From contig BFEA01000059.1 of assembly GCA_003427395.1 (NCBI GenBank), positions 1,162,154-1,211,619 on the forward strand: a stretch of DNA of 49,466 nucleotides, given 5' to 3'. The DNA comes from Chara braunii. Its lineage: Eukaryota > Streptophyta > Charophyceae > Charales > Characeae. Numbering within the stretch: the stretch's first letter is position 1; each line of letters opens with the position of its first letter. Positions 19,601 to 27,649 of this stretch are shown here, in pieces. Both the position numbers and the translations under genes were made by a program. The notes beneath the pieces were generated by a model. It was not told where the DNA came from and did no database searches. It saw only the letters and a list, made by a program, of their open reading frames with translations.

Positions 19601-21899
19601 TGTCCTCCCCCCCCGCCTTCCGTTCTTTAACACTTTTTGTCCTTTTTAGAGGTGATGACTGTGAATTGCTTTTGTATACCCCACCAGGAGGTAGGGGGAC
19701 CAGAAAGGTAAAGAAACTTGTCAGTCATTCGCTAGTGAAGTTCTCACAGACTCGTTTCTAATGAGGAGTAATGCAATCTCGCAAACATGAAAGACGCTTT
19801 TCTAACAATGTCAAGAGACTTGCTTTTTTTTTTTTTAAACTGAATGTCATTTCGGCAGTAAGGTATGCAATTTTGTTATGCCTTAAGACGACCGCTGCTC
19901 CCCTGAAGAGCCAATGCAACCGATGCATTTTTTCTGAGCTTGGAGCACCGACCCGAAATGTTCTGGCCATACCAGTAGCGGCGGGATTTTTCTACTACTG
20001 GAGAGGTAGAAACACCTGGACGTTGTTGAGAAGCCTTGGTTCAAATTCATTTCCGGATTACTTTTTTGAACTTTTTTGAATTTTTTTAAAGTTTTTACAA
20101 GAGAGTGATGGTTTCACAACGATGACTGCATGGTCTCCCTCCAAGTCAACGTCCGACAATTCTAACCAGAATAGTTTCCAGTTTGAACCTGGGCCACAGC
20201 CTCCCTGAAAATAGTTCCCAACCCTCTCTCTCTCTCTCTCATTTCCATGCTACCTACTCATCCCTGGCTCCTTTCTTTCTGTTATAGGAATTTCAGTTTT
20301 TGTTTTTTGTGGTTGGTTGGCACCATTGCTTTAACCAGTCAGAAATTCACCGATAGGACTGCGCAGCTGACGTCTTTCATTGCTCTTGAAGCGCCAAAAC
20401 GAGAGAGGTTTGTCGGTGTACGACCACACTGAGGAATACGTAACAGTGGTGGTACCAGGCGCTTGGAATTTGGCCTGCATGTTTGTAAACTGGTTATGAT
20501 GAAGCCTTTCCTGTGCCAGAGTTTGGCAATGCACGTTTGTGTTCTGTGGACCATAGCCTCCATAAAGTATGGCTAGGGTTTAAGTCTTTAAGATTGTGGA
20601 CCGTATCTCCAGAGAATGGTTTGGCTTCAGAGATAGGAGCAGGTGAATAGAGATAAATAGAGAGTGCAGTAACTACGGTTGTTCACGTGGTAAGGTGGAG
20701 GGTGAAAATGGAAGCGCAGAGGCAACAGGGACATGACTGACATTGGCAGGGCTCTGTGGCGTGTGTTTCAGATTGGAAGGAACAAGCGAGGTCTGCGATA
20801 CCTATGGAAGTCCATGCCTGGCCTCTTCTGAAGAGTTTCAGATCCGAACGGTTGAGGTAGGTGAATCGTCTCCCATTATGTTTTTGAGTTGAATGGTTTT
20901 GCTATCGTTTTAAGGAAGAAGAGATTTTAAGTGGTTTGATAGTTTAGACAGTAGAGGCATGTAATCGTTTTGATGAAAAAAAAAGAAAAAAGGAATTAAG
21001 GTGTCAGAGCATGCTGGTGGGGAAACGGGATTGCGACAACTTCACGACTGCTCTTTTCTCCGAAAATGTAGTGGATTTTTTCATAATACGCACAAAACGT
21101 TGGCATCTGGCTTTGGAACAAAACTAGCCACAGATGGAGTCTGGGTTCTTCCCTCCCCCCCCTCGTCCTGTGCATCCTTTGGGTCTGTGATTTTGCCACA
21201 TATTTCTTCATTTGTTTTGTGGATGTGTTCTTGGATGATTGCTTTTTGTAAGCCGCAGATTACAGAGATGATGGCCCTTCTTCCTGTGACCCTTCTTCCT
21301 GTTCAGGGGAAAACCTCAGGAATAGTGGGACTGGTGTGGAATACAACTGGCTCGAGTCCAGCAACGATTCTATTATGATGTTAGAAGAGAAAAAGAAGTT
21401 TGCAGCTGATGCATGGCATCGTCTTCCACGTGCCTTGGCTTTGTAAATCATGGATGCATGGCATTGTCTTCCACGTGCCTTAGCTTTGCAAGTCATGGTT
21501 CTATCTTATCATTCCATGTGACCTGCAGTCACGCAGGCGTACACAGCTAGCAAGAGCCTCACCAGAGTGGAGCCAAAGGCGCAATGGGGAAAAAAGCAGA
21601 GGCCTCTCGGCAGATTGCAGCTTTCAACTTTGGAGTTTGCTGCAAAGTGGGATATGCGTACTTGCCTGGTGACTGAATGGTACAATATGCATTTAATTGT
21701 TTGTGCTTCATCCTGTGCTGCTAGCAGGTTCGTTCTAATAAATGGGCTTTCACTTGTTCCGTCTTTGTTGCATTTGTTTTTTGTCATGTTACTTGATGCT
21801 GGTTGGAATCAGCTGTGGGGCTTTGCGCACACTTCCCGGTATAGCCCGCGTGCTTTCAAGCTTGAAGAAACGGAGTCTATCATCTTCCATGGCTATTGA
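8704..21899 (+). CDS. TLDc-domain protein (OXR1-like), seven recognised exons; 5' end incomplete
   Basis: I assembled the coding exons as 8704-9878, 13742-13814, 14763-14843, 17152-17215, 18606-18693, 20772-20856 and 21813-21899. Together they make 1653 nt, an exact multiple of three, giving 550 residues plus a TGA stop. Every junction is GT..AG and every phase matches. The N-terminal ~375 residues are Gly/Arg/Glu/Ser-rich and probably disordered. From about residue 378 a complete TLDc domain follows, with motifs in family order: LPALCRGRSWVLLYS, HGISLHTLYRRS, GPTLL, KGAVFGGF, KKYQ, FVF, NRYFYLC, LNGFAFGGGGHFAL, DTYGSPCLAS, EEFQIRTVELWGF. The order and spacing resemble plant TLDc proteins of the Arabidopsis At4g39870 type, from memory. 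In animals and yeast, TLDc proteins protect against oxidative stress and bind or disassemble V-ATPase. Function here is inferred from family only. The 8704 exon opens at a splice acceptor in phase 0 without an ATG, so at least one upstream coding exon is missing from my model. Confidence 0.88.
10247..10760. repeat. Three-copy tandem repeat in intron 1 with (CT)n spacers
   Basis: Units begin near 10247, 10421 and 10623 with TGTGATTG..CTGGTTA..AAGGGGAGGCAAGAGG..AAGATGAG and end in CT microsatellites of different lengths. Unit length varies from about 140 to 200 bp, mostly from (CT)n expansion. Confidence 0.8.
10756..10859. mobile_element. Hairpin MITE, GAATAGAACGCCC family (intron 1)
   Basis: The left arm ATGGTCTTCCCCCGAATAGA, then ACGCCCGGTCGTTA, and the right arm GGTTCTATTCGGGTGAAGAT are inverse copies. 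The loop has the family word GCATCTGGACTGAAAGTTGG. The right arm has lost the GGGC of the family, so pairing is interrupted. Confidence 0.85.
12948..13266. mobile_element. Long-arm TIR element, 319 bp, arms about 80 bp (intron 1)
   Basis: The left arm starts TTGGGATAGTTGGTGGAAAG and continues with CCCACGCAGAAACC and TTTCCCATTTGGCAAG. The right arm (about 13187-13266) is its inverse, ending CCACCAATAATCCCAA. ACAG flanks both sides (12944-12947 and 13267-13270), giving a 4-bp (or 5-bp AACAG) target duplication. A 32-bp internal duplication (GGGCCCTTCTTGCCAAGCGGG) lies at about 13149-13202. No ORF. Confidence 0.88.
13443..13576. repeat. Direct repeat with ATCAGCTTATTATGAAGCCC, two copies
   Basis: AATCAGCTTATTATGAAGCC, then CTCTGG, occurs at about 13445 and 13551, roughly 106 bp apart, just upstream of the second TLDc exon. 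It may be a tandem duplication of intron sequence. Confidence 0.6.
13742..13814 (+). CDS. TLDc gene, exon with HGISLHTLYRRS
   Basis: The acceptor is GTGAACAG/C and the donor TTG/GTAGGT. The exon enters in phase 2 (one base completes the serine of LLYS) and leaves in phase 0. The residues TERHGISLHTLYRRS..IPGPTLL are the most diagnostic part of the TLDc N-lobe. Confidence 0.92.
13941..14470. mobile_element. Nested/tandem TTAA-flanked MITEs (intron 2)
   Basis: The first element runs from TTAA (13941-13944) followed by ACCGTGAGTACAGG to GTGTACTGGTGCT plus TTAA (14111-14114). The same TTAA then opens a second copy, ACCGCCAGTACAGGGCCCCG. A third opens at 14299 (TTAAACTGCCAGTACAGGGC). The host flank TCCTTGCTCCC is repeated before the first and third copies, so part of the array arose by tandem duplication. 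Confidence 0.7.
14763..14843 (+). CDS. TLDc gene, exon with KGAVFGGFASAPLKPS
   Basis: 27 complete codons in phase 0. The acceptor is CGTTCTCAG/GTC and the donor CAG/GTTTGA, a weaker donor than the others. The motif DTKGAVFGGFASAPLKPSS followed by KKYQ is the conserved central strand pair of TLDc. Confidence 0.92.
15013..15167. mobile_element. TTAA-flanked MITE, 155 bp (intron 3)
   Basis: TTAA plus ACCATCAGTACATGGCC at the left faces GGCATGTACTGGTGCT plus TTAA at the right. TTAA duplication with an AC-rich terminal repeat resembles the target choice of piggyBac-like elements; that link is inference. Confidence 0.75.
15580..15969. repeat. Three tandem copies of a ~130-bp unit (intron 3)
   Basis: Each unit has CTGAAGGCTGCA(A/G)AGTG, then AAAGAGACAGAC(A/G)CAACCC, then CACCTTAAACCACAAGTACA. 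The third unit runs into the TTAA element at 15970, so the repeat contains the left end of that MITE family. Confidence 0.85.
15970..16141. mobile_element. TTAA-flanked MITE, 172 bp (intron 3)
   Basis: TTAA plus ACCACAAGTACATCCGAGCC faces GTGTACTTGCGGT plus TTAA. The subterminal TCCGAGCCT word recurs at about 26816 in another left end, TTAAACCACCACTATATCCG. Confidence 0.8.
17152..17215 (+). CDS. TLDc gene, exon with ESFVFKEVDGELTLYRQT
   Basis: The acceptor is GGAACAG/GG and the donor ACAG/GTGAG, an excellent match. Enters in phase 0 and leaves in phase 1. The usual family sequence here is G..TFVF..........P/RPTG; the order is kept. Confidence 0.88.
17404..17480. repeat. G-rich tract (G4-like) in intron 4
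   Basis: GAGTGGGGGGGCAGAGGGGG repeats twice with small changes. Several runs of at least five G lie within 80 bases on the transcribed (+) strand, compatible with G-quadruplex formation. Confidence 0.7.
17826..17945. repeat. Short tandem repeat CAGTCACCTGTTCGCAGTTT (intron 4)
   Basis: CTCCGTCACCTGTTCGCAGT and variants recur three times with alternating CAGTCACATGTGC or CAGTCACCTGAAGC partners, a unit of about 40-45 bp. Confidence 0.85.
18047..18165 (+). mobile_element. Solo MITE arm followed by a tRNA-like relic (intron 4)
   Basis: CTACCTTCCTCACCCGAATA, then GAACGCCC (18047-18073), is one arm of the GAATAGAACGCCC family. Directly after it, GCGCAGCTCGGTTTGTAGAG (A-box-like) and GGGCTCCATTCCC or ATTCGAATCCC (B-box-like) suggest a tRNA-derived fragment. 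A full cloverleaf is not evident, so I do not call a tRNA gene. Confidence 0.5.
18300..18446 (-). mobile_element. tRNA-derived SINE, nearly full length (antisense in intron 4)
   Basis: Read on the minus strand it starts CCGCCGAGCTCAGATGGTAC (A box GAGCTCAGATGG) and has GAGGTCGAATCTGG (B box). It ends with the shared 3' block (ACCTGGGACTTGTCC, CGATGGTATCTCACGACC, CATCGCCCG) and an A-rich tail, seen on the plus strand as T-rich 18264-18297. The spacing of A and B boxes is as in a tRNA promoter. It ends about 85 bases before the duplicated exon 5 acceptor. Confidence 0.8.
18495..18652 (+). promoter_or_regulatory. 78-bp tandem duplication creating two in-frame splice acceptors for TLDc exon 5
   Basis: The segment TGTATTCGCCTTTTTGTTTT..TTTGCAG/CGGCAAACCGGTACTTCTAT..GGATTCGCCTT is present twice, with acceptors at 18527 and 18605. 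The offset is 78 bp, 26 codons, and reading through from the upstream acceptor meets no stop. Using that acceptor would insert 26 residues: a second NRYFYLC..LNGFAF copy, then a hydrophobic stretch (VFSFLFVIL) encoded by the former pyrimidine tract. Only a few bases differ between copies, so the duplication is recent or conserved. Confidence 0.85.
18606..18693 (+). CDS. TLDc gene, exon with NRYFYLCMLNGFAFGGGGHF
   Basis: The acceptor is CATTCTTGCAG/CGG and the donor GACCT/GTAGGT. Enters in phase 1 and leaves in phase 2. It carries the glycine-rich GGGGHFALRLD core. A second near-identical acceptor and exon start lie 78 bp upstream (18528) in the same frame; see the duplication entry at 18495-18652. 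I prefer the downstream acceptor because it gives the normal family spacing. Confidence 0.92.
19380..19545 (-). mobile_element. tRNA-derived SINE, nearly full length (antisense in intron 5)
   Basis: On the minus strand it carries A box CCTAGCTCATTGGGTACACC and B box AAGTTCGAATCCAGATG, then the shared 3' block GCCTGGGGCCGGTCAGCTCA..TCTCAAGGTCATCGCCC. A T run follows on the plus strand (19370-19379), the complement of an A tail. It is clearly the same family as 18300-18446. Confidence 0.82.
20772..20856 (+). CDS. TLDc gene, exon with LEGTSEVCDTYGSPCLAS
   Basis: The acceptor is GTTTCAG/ATTGG and the donor GTTGAG/GTAGGT. It completes the leucine codon (CT/A) from the previous exon and leaves in phase 0. 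The pattern T(F/Y)G.PCL.S...F.I..VE is conserved across TLDc proteins. Confidence 0.92.
21408..21500. repeat. 46-bp tandem duplication (intron 6)
   Basis: GATGCATGGCATCGTCTTCC, then ACGTGCCTTGGCTTTG, is repeated once with a few substitutions. Confidence 0.85.
21813..21899 (+). CDS. TLDc gene, terminal exon with LWGFAHTSRYSPRA and stop
   Basis: The acceptor is GGAATCAG/CTG. LWGF is the near-invariant end of the TLDc fold. It is followed by about 25 residues of C-terminal tail and TGA (21897-21899). No clear AATAAA signal follows closely; the nearest I see is at 23448-23453, too far to assign. Confidence 0.92.
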   Translation: MWGFAHTSRYSPRAFKLEETESIIFHGY

Positions 21900-22439
21900 A
21901 CAAGTGTACGTGATCCTGCCCCTCGGCCAGTGCCTTTCGGCCCCATGGGTATGTCCCGTGCTTCATTTGCTGGCAAGCGGTTTCTTTTAGCAAGAATGCT
22001 CACCTAGTTTCACTGCCTTCCGCTCGAAAGCTTCGGTTGGCATTGATGTTGGAGTGTAAGCCTTTGGAGCTGAGATGCGAGATGAGAAGTTGGTGCTGCT
22101 GTGAACTGGTTTCAAGTTTCGACAGTCATGGTGACGGCTCTCTGAGAGGCGCATATTGTCCGGCAGTTGCGGGGGTAACTGCAATAATCAAATGGTATAA
22201 TTGTTTCAGATCTATGTGTTTAGGAACGGCGGTGGATGCGTGTTGGCCTGCTGCGGAGTGGTTTGCTTGATGAACTTCGATCGCTCTGTGTACACGACTT
22301 TACAGCATGGCTGCAATTTCATGCGTGTCATGTCGCAAGACCGAGGTCTGATGGGCAAGGAATAATTTGATGAGATCATAAATCATGCTTGCAACTACAT
22401 TGGAAAGTGTGGTGTGGAGTAGCGATCTGCCTTGCATCA

Positions 22440-22576
22440 CAGCTGATGGGGTCCGTGGCAGTTGTGTGCCCTCCTGCTCTGCAGCAGCCGATTGGGTCCG
22501 GTGGCAGTTGTGTGTTGGCCTCCTCTGCAGCAGCTGATTCGGTCCGTGGCAGTTGTGTGTGCGCCTGCTCTGCAGC
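22440..22576. repeat. Three-copy ~50-bp tandem repeat
   Basis: GGTCCGTGGCAGTTGTGTG, then CTGCTCTGCAGCAG, recurs three times with small length changes. Confidence 0.85.
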
Positions 22577-23259
22577 GCATGACATGTGGACACTGGTGGA
22601 CGATATTACGGTGACATCTGCGGGAGGGGTGCAGTTGTGGGTGATGTTGACTTCAGCTTTTGGTTAACGTCAATTTTGTTGCACGTGGCGGTGTGATCAT
22701 CTTGTTGGTGCTGATGTAGTTTGGTACAAGCTTTCCACAGTCATTTCCTGGCGACATTGCGAACTTGAAAGGTCCTAAATGCTGAAGTCATGAAGTGGGG
22801 AGCGCATCAATGCCGCTGGATGTCGATGCAGCAGCTGAAATCCTCCTGGTTGCGTGATTGATTGACTGTGAGAAAGTGTCGACTTATGCCAGGCAGTTCC
22901 CCGCTTTGCAGCAGGATGGGGTGTGGTTCCCATTCTGGGAGCCATTCTTCCTTTGTGTGAAGGAAGGAGTCTACAGCTGGAGCAGCCACAGTTGTCCTTT
23001 CGCGGTGCACCTCAGTTTGCCGCAGGATGGAACGCCTTTTATTCTTTTGGCAGTCGCTCTTCCTTTTCGTGAAGGAAGCAGTTGGTGATATTAGGAACCG
23101 TGGAAGTTGGTCCTTTCACACCGTACTAGGGACCGTGTCCCGAAGAAGCCGCTGACCAGCTAGCTGTCCACTTGCAGATTCCTGCAGCTGGAGCGAGAAG
23201 GCAAATCTCCGATTCATGTTAGGGGTTTGGAGATGCTGAATCCTTGCCTGGAAGTGTGC

Positions 23260-23412
23260 TTAAACCGCCAGTTCACCCAAAGCAGAGTATGCGTCTTCCT
23301 GGCTTACGGGCCGGTAGCGAACACAGCCGGCCAAGAAAAGGCGCAGTTGCAGGCCCGGGGGCCTTTGAAGGTAAGCTTAGTCAACTTAGGTGCGGTTAGA
23401 CTGGCGGTTTAA
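23260..23412. mobile_element. TTAA-flanked MITE, 153 bp, clear terminal repeats
   Basis: TTAA plus ACCGCCAGT at the left and ACTGGCGGT plus TTAA at the right form the cleanest copy of the family also seen at 13941, 15013 and 15970. The interior holds GC-rich inverted words (GGGCCGGT, ACAGCCGGCC). No ORF. Confidence 0.85.
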
Positions 23413-24299
23413 GCTTGTAATCTTTGTTTTCAGGTTCTGATGTTCTCAATAAAACCACAGCCACAGCTCAGGGATGACCTCTGGTACAGAACAGCATCCA
23501 ACATGTTGGGCGTGTACGGTGCTCCCGGGAGTTGTAGTCAAATTTCACTCTCTGGATGCCGGTCGGCATCAGGAAACAACTGGAATTCGTGTCGGGGCCA
23601 TGGGCTTGCATGCACCAAGTAGCTGAGGTTTTCCGAGGTTCAAACACACTGGGTTTTTGAACTGAACATTTGGTGCTTGCTCTTCGATCAGATAGCCACA
23701 ATGGCAATGTACGAACGGAAAAGGAGATGAGTAGTCTGTCATCTGTGGGGGATAGTGAGACCTGCTGGTGCCGATGGTGTTGACATCTCTATGCATCGGT
23801 ATTGAAGTGAGGGTCGTTCACTAAAAAACCGCTCGAGCATGGTTATAGGTAAGACTTGCTGGCCCAATATTCTTTTTCGCAATTTCTAGCAAATTTCTTC
23901 TATTGTGATTGGATATGGCTGCGGGAGGGGGGAGGGGCAGGAGGGGGAGGGTGGAAGGGGGGGTTATATGGGAAGAAAGTGTGCAAATGATGCAATCAGT
24001 TGGGTTTTCCATCGGGCTCCTGCTTTGACATCTGACCCAGGATTTGTGATCGGGCCCTCGGCCAGTAGTGAACGCGGAATGTGATTTTGAAAAAGAACAG
24101 TTAGAGGCTCGCGAGCCTTGCAAGGTAGCTTCTTGAACTTAGGCTCATGTCATAAAATCCACTCTCTGGATTTTGGTCGACAGTTTGTGCAACAATGATA
24201 CACAATCGGATAGGGTATTCATCGGGCTCCTCCTGCTTTGAGTTCTGACCCAAGGTTCGTACTCAGGACAACCTTAGTTGTCCCTTGCCCTCTGATAGC

Positions 24300-24520
24300 A
24301 GGAGTCAGCGCATCATCTTTAGTCCACAGCGCGAAGATTGGGGAGCGAGCGACGGAGCGTGTGGAGAGAGTTGGTTGCCACAGTAGCATTCCAGAATCGT
24401 ATGGGCACTCAGGAGTCTGCGCGTCATCTCTCTCTTGTCCACGGCGTGAGGAGAGGGGAGCCTGTCGATGGAGTTGGTCGACACAGCGGCTGTGTTGTAT
24501 CATTGCAGCAAGGCGTGGTG
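24300..24520. repeat. Diverged ~115-bp tandem duplication
   Basis: AGGAGTCAGCGCATCATCTT..AGTCCACAGCG..GGGGAGCGAGCGACGGAG..GTTGGTTGCCACAG is followed by AGGAGTCTGCGCGTCATCTC..TGTCCACGGCG..GGGGAGCCTGTCGATGGAG..GTTGGTCGACACAG. Confidence 0.7.
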
Positions 24521-25424
24521 AAATTGTCGTTGTGCTGACGATTCAATCGTTGGCGAAGGTGTGTGTCGTCGTGATATCCACTGAGCATTCTTTGGTGGTG
24601 GTTGCCAGATAAGATCGGTAAGTAGACTGCCGTTGTTGTGGCGTTGAAACGAGGTCTCTTAAGGGGTAGTTATGTAGCAAATGCCTCTCTTTCTTTGTAT
24701 ATTTTTTTCTTAACAGATGAAGGACGGATGACCAGTTTTTTCGTAACATAGGTGCATGTGCACTCGCATGGGGAAAATAGTTTTGCCATTGGACCAGGAG
24801 ACTCATCGCAGTAATGAGCCGCTTAAAAAGCTAAAGAGTTTGGTCGGATTTTGTACATATGTTTTGCTTCTTTTCTCTTCGTAGTTTTTGCAGCTTTTTG
24901 CTGTCAAGATACTTGTGTCAAATTTCTGAGGAGGGGGGGGGGGGGAACTGAACCACGGGCTGGCCTACAGTTGCAGTGGCATTCTTTAGGGTGGGAGGAG
25001 GGGGAGCGTGTGGAGAGAGAGGCTGTGAGGACGAGGGGGAGCAAGTGGAGGGATCCCATGTGGGTGGTGTGTTGTAGTATGAGAGGGGCTGCCTTGCCGA
25101 TGTTGCAGGCGTAATTTCAGATTTACACTGTTCGCCACGAAGATTTAGACGATTAGTCTGGAGAAATTGGCAGCGACTCTTTTCATGCTCGACAGCCTGT
25201 TCCCTCCAGTTGTATCTTTTTCTATCTCCTTTTCGAACGGGTCTTGCAGTCAAGTCCAAGCCTTGTGTTTGTCTGGTCATTGTGTGCTTGTCCCACTTAT
25301 GTGCCGAAGGATGGAAGTGACTTCATCATCATATTAAAAAAACGGGCGATAGAGCTGTGTTGCTGATCAGGCTCCAATGCAGAGAATTGACAGTGAGTAG
25401 GGCAATACCTGAGGTTGTTGGTTT

Positions 25425-25975
25425 CATGGTTTGCCAGCCTGAGTGCTAAACTGTGGTTTGCCAGTGTCAAGCCATGTGTTGTGCGCTGTGGATCATAGTT
25501 AACCACGTGGTTTGCCAGTGCCAAACCGTGGGTTTGCCAGTGTTAAACCGTGGTTTGCTGGTGCCAAACGGTGGTTTTGCCAGTGTGAAACCGTGTTTTT
25601 TCCAGTGTTAAACCGTGGTTTTGCCAATGTTAAACCGTGGTTTGCTAGTGTTAAACTGTGGTTTGCCAGTGCTGAGCCATGCGTTGTGTGCTGTGGATCA
25701 TAGGGAACCATGTGGTTTGCCGGTGCCAAACCGTGGGTTTGCCAGTGTTAAACCGTGGTTTTGCCAGTGTTAAACCGTGGTTTTGCCAGTGTTAAACCGT
25801 GGTTTTGCCAGTGTTAAACCGTGGTTTGCCAGTGTTAAACCGTGGTTTGCCAGTGTTGAACTGTGGTTGTTTTGCCAGTGTTAAACCGTGAACCGTGGTT
25901 TGCCAGTGTTAAACCGTGGTTGCCAGTGCTGAGCCATGCGTTGTGTGCTGTGGATCGTAGTTAACCATATGCCAA
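25425..25975. repeat. Minisatellite, 21-22-bp unit, with higher-order blocks
   Basis: The unit TTTTGCCAGTGTTAAACCGT plus GG recurs about 20 times, with variants having three T or CCAAACC in place of TTAAACC. A longer landmark (CATG(C/T)GTTGTG(T/C)GCTGTGGATC) appears near 25473, 25679 and 25935, so blocks of about 206 and 256 bp have been duplicated as higher-order units. Confidence 0.92.
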
Positions 25976-26939
25976 GACAGCCCCAACAAGTGTATGGATA
26001 CAAGTGATGGAATTCCCAAGGAGTTTTCTGAACGTTTTTATTTTTTGTTTTTTTGGAGGGGGGAAGGGTTGTTGGTCTCTCGTATGCGCATTTTTACTTG
26101 TGCAGATGATGAAATTCAGTTTGTTTGGAAACACATCTTCAGCTGTTGATTTTGTGAATGATTGCCAATGATAATGCAGTCCGCTAGCCCACTGTCCTTG
26201 TGGAGCTTTCGAACTGTAGTGAGCTGTTTCTACTTGTTGTTCTTATTACCCACCACGGGAAGTGAGGGGTCAGGATGTTGTGAACCGGCGGCAGTACATC
26301 TTTCTTTGGAGTAGCTGTCCTGTGGTGTGAGAGTTCTGCACTTTTGTTGGTTCCGTACCCGTGTGCATGTTGATCTGGTTTTATGTCACATCATGTCCGG
26401 CTTGTTCGTTGATTTGTTTTTGTTTCAATAAACAAGTGCACATGCAGCAGGGTTCGAGTTTGCAGAGGCAAAAAAGACACGTGCCTGCAAAGATATCACT
26501 GCGCAAGTTTGAAACTGCAATTTCAGTAGAAAAGGATTCGTCGGGGCTTTTATTTCTTCCGTTGGGCCTTTTTTTCTTCTTCTTCTTCTTTGCCCATCTG
26601 ACTCCTCGGCCGATCCCTGTAGTTATGGCACGCGTGGCTCTGTCACGGCTGCAGTACTTTCATTGCTTTATTACGCTCGCCGGCTGTTTTCTTTGCGGGC
26701 ACATCTTTGTTTTTGCGCATTTGAAACTCGAAAGTTGAAAGTGACATCAATGTACTTGCCTTGTTTTTTTTTTGGTTTTTTTTTTACCTTGTAGACCTTA
26801 AACCACCACTATATCCGAGCCTGTTTTTACTGACCCTGAATTTCACTGCGCGCTGAGATTTGCTGAGCCTGGGTCCCACTGTTTTTTTTTCGTCTGGTAC
26901 ATCTCGGAATTCAACAACGAAAGAAAAATTAGAAAAAAA

Positions 26940-27134
26940 GAAAAAACAAAACACAACGCTACGGAGTTGAAAATCAAAAACCGAAAAAAATATCTTTTTT
27001 GTTTTTTTCTTTTTTTACGAAAACAAAATTACGTTCGCCCGAACATGTTCGCGAGTTGTTCGTGCGAATGTGAAGGGGTGCGAACACGTTCGCGCGAACG
27101 TGACTGGGCGGGAACACGTTCGCCGTGCTACACA
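26940..27134 (-). mobile_element. Terminal part of a CG-palindrome element (GTTCG theme)
   Basis: An A-rich/T-rich body (from about 26925) is followed by a dense palindromic arm at 27031-27134 with GTTCGCGCGAAC, CGAACATGTTCG and CGAACACGTTCGC. On the minus strand the tip reads TGTGTAGCACGGCGAACGTG, almost identical to the tip at 49232 (TGGGTAGCACGGCGTACATG) except that GAAC replaces GTAC. See the elements at 29375, 35030, 35771 and 49231. Confidence 0.6.
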
Positions 27135-27149
27135 GGTGAAAAGCAATTG

Positions 27150-27645
27150 GTGTTACAGGCAACTCCGGTCATCACGGCAGTTGCAAAACAAAATAACTAT
27201 GGAAATAAAAAAGCAACATTTCTATGGACGTGATAGCAGCTGGATACAGAATCTCGAGTACGTGTGAGACTATGTCCGCCCAACGGCCGTTACAGCCCTG
27301 ACAGTTGCAAATCAAAAGAAAGAAAGAAAAAGAAAAGGCAAGTTGCAAATCAAAATCAAAAGAAAGAAAGAAAGAAAGAAAGAAAAAAGGGCAAGTTGCA
27401 AATCAAAAGAAAAAGAAAGAAAGAAAAAGGCAACTACTCTATGGACGAGATAGCAGCTGGACAGTATCTCCAGTGCATGTGAGAGTATGCCCTCTCAATG
27501 TGTGTTACAGCCCCGGCAGTTGCAAAGCATTAGAAGAATGGGAAAAAAAAAGCAACTACTCTATGGATGAGAAAGGAGCTGGATACAGAATCTCCAGTGC
27601 ATGTAAGAGTATGCCCTCCCAAAGGGCACGGCAGTTGCAAATCTA
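27150..27645. repeat. Tandem array with expanded (GAAA)n spacers
   Basis: Units contain GCAACTACTCTATGGACGAG, then ATAGCAGCTGGA(TA)CAG, then ATCTCCAGTGCATGTGAGAG, then TATGCCCTC and CAGTTGCAAATC. At least three units are seen, ending near 27300, 27510 and 27645. Polypurine AAAGAAAG runs (27317-27430) separate them and expand the second unit. Confidence 0.85.
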
Positions 27646-27649
27646 GTTC

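Larger units (their letters stand above)
21900..26930. other. Intergenic: no gene seen; tandem repeats and a TTAA MITE
   Basis: ORFs of 60-125 codons occur but none shows a family motif or convincing exon borders. Contents I can name are listed separately (22440, 23260, 24300, 25425). A second diverged copy of the interior of the 23260 element lies near 24045-24150. AATAAA words at 23448 and 26427 are possible poly(A) signals without a matching gene. Confidence 0.5.

Noticed and set aside
25425-25975. Regularly spaced repeats considered as a CRISPR-like array
   Set aside because: Units are contiguous without unique spacers and the genome is eukaryotic; it is a minisatellite.
26361-26738. 125-residue ORF after the minisatellite
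   Set aside because: No family similarity seen; contains a phenylalanine run from a TTC repeat.
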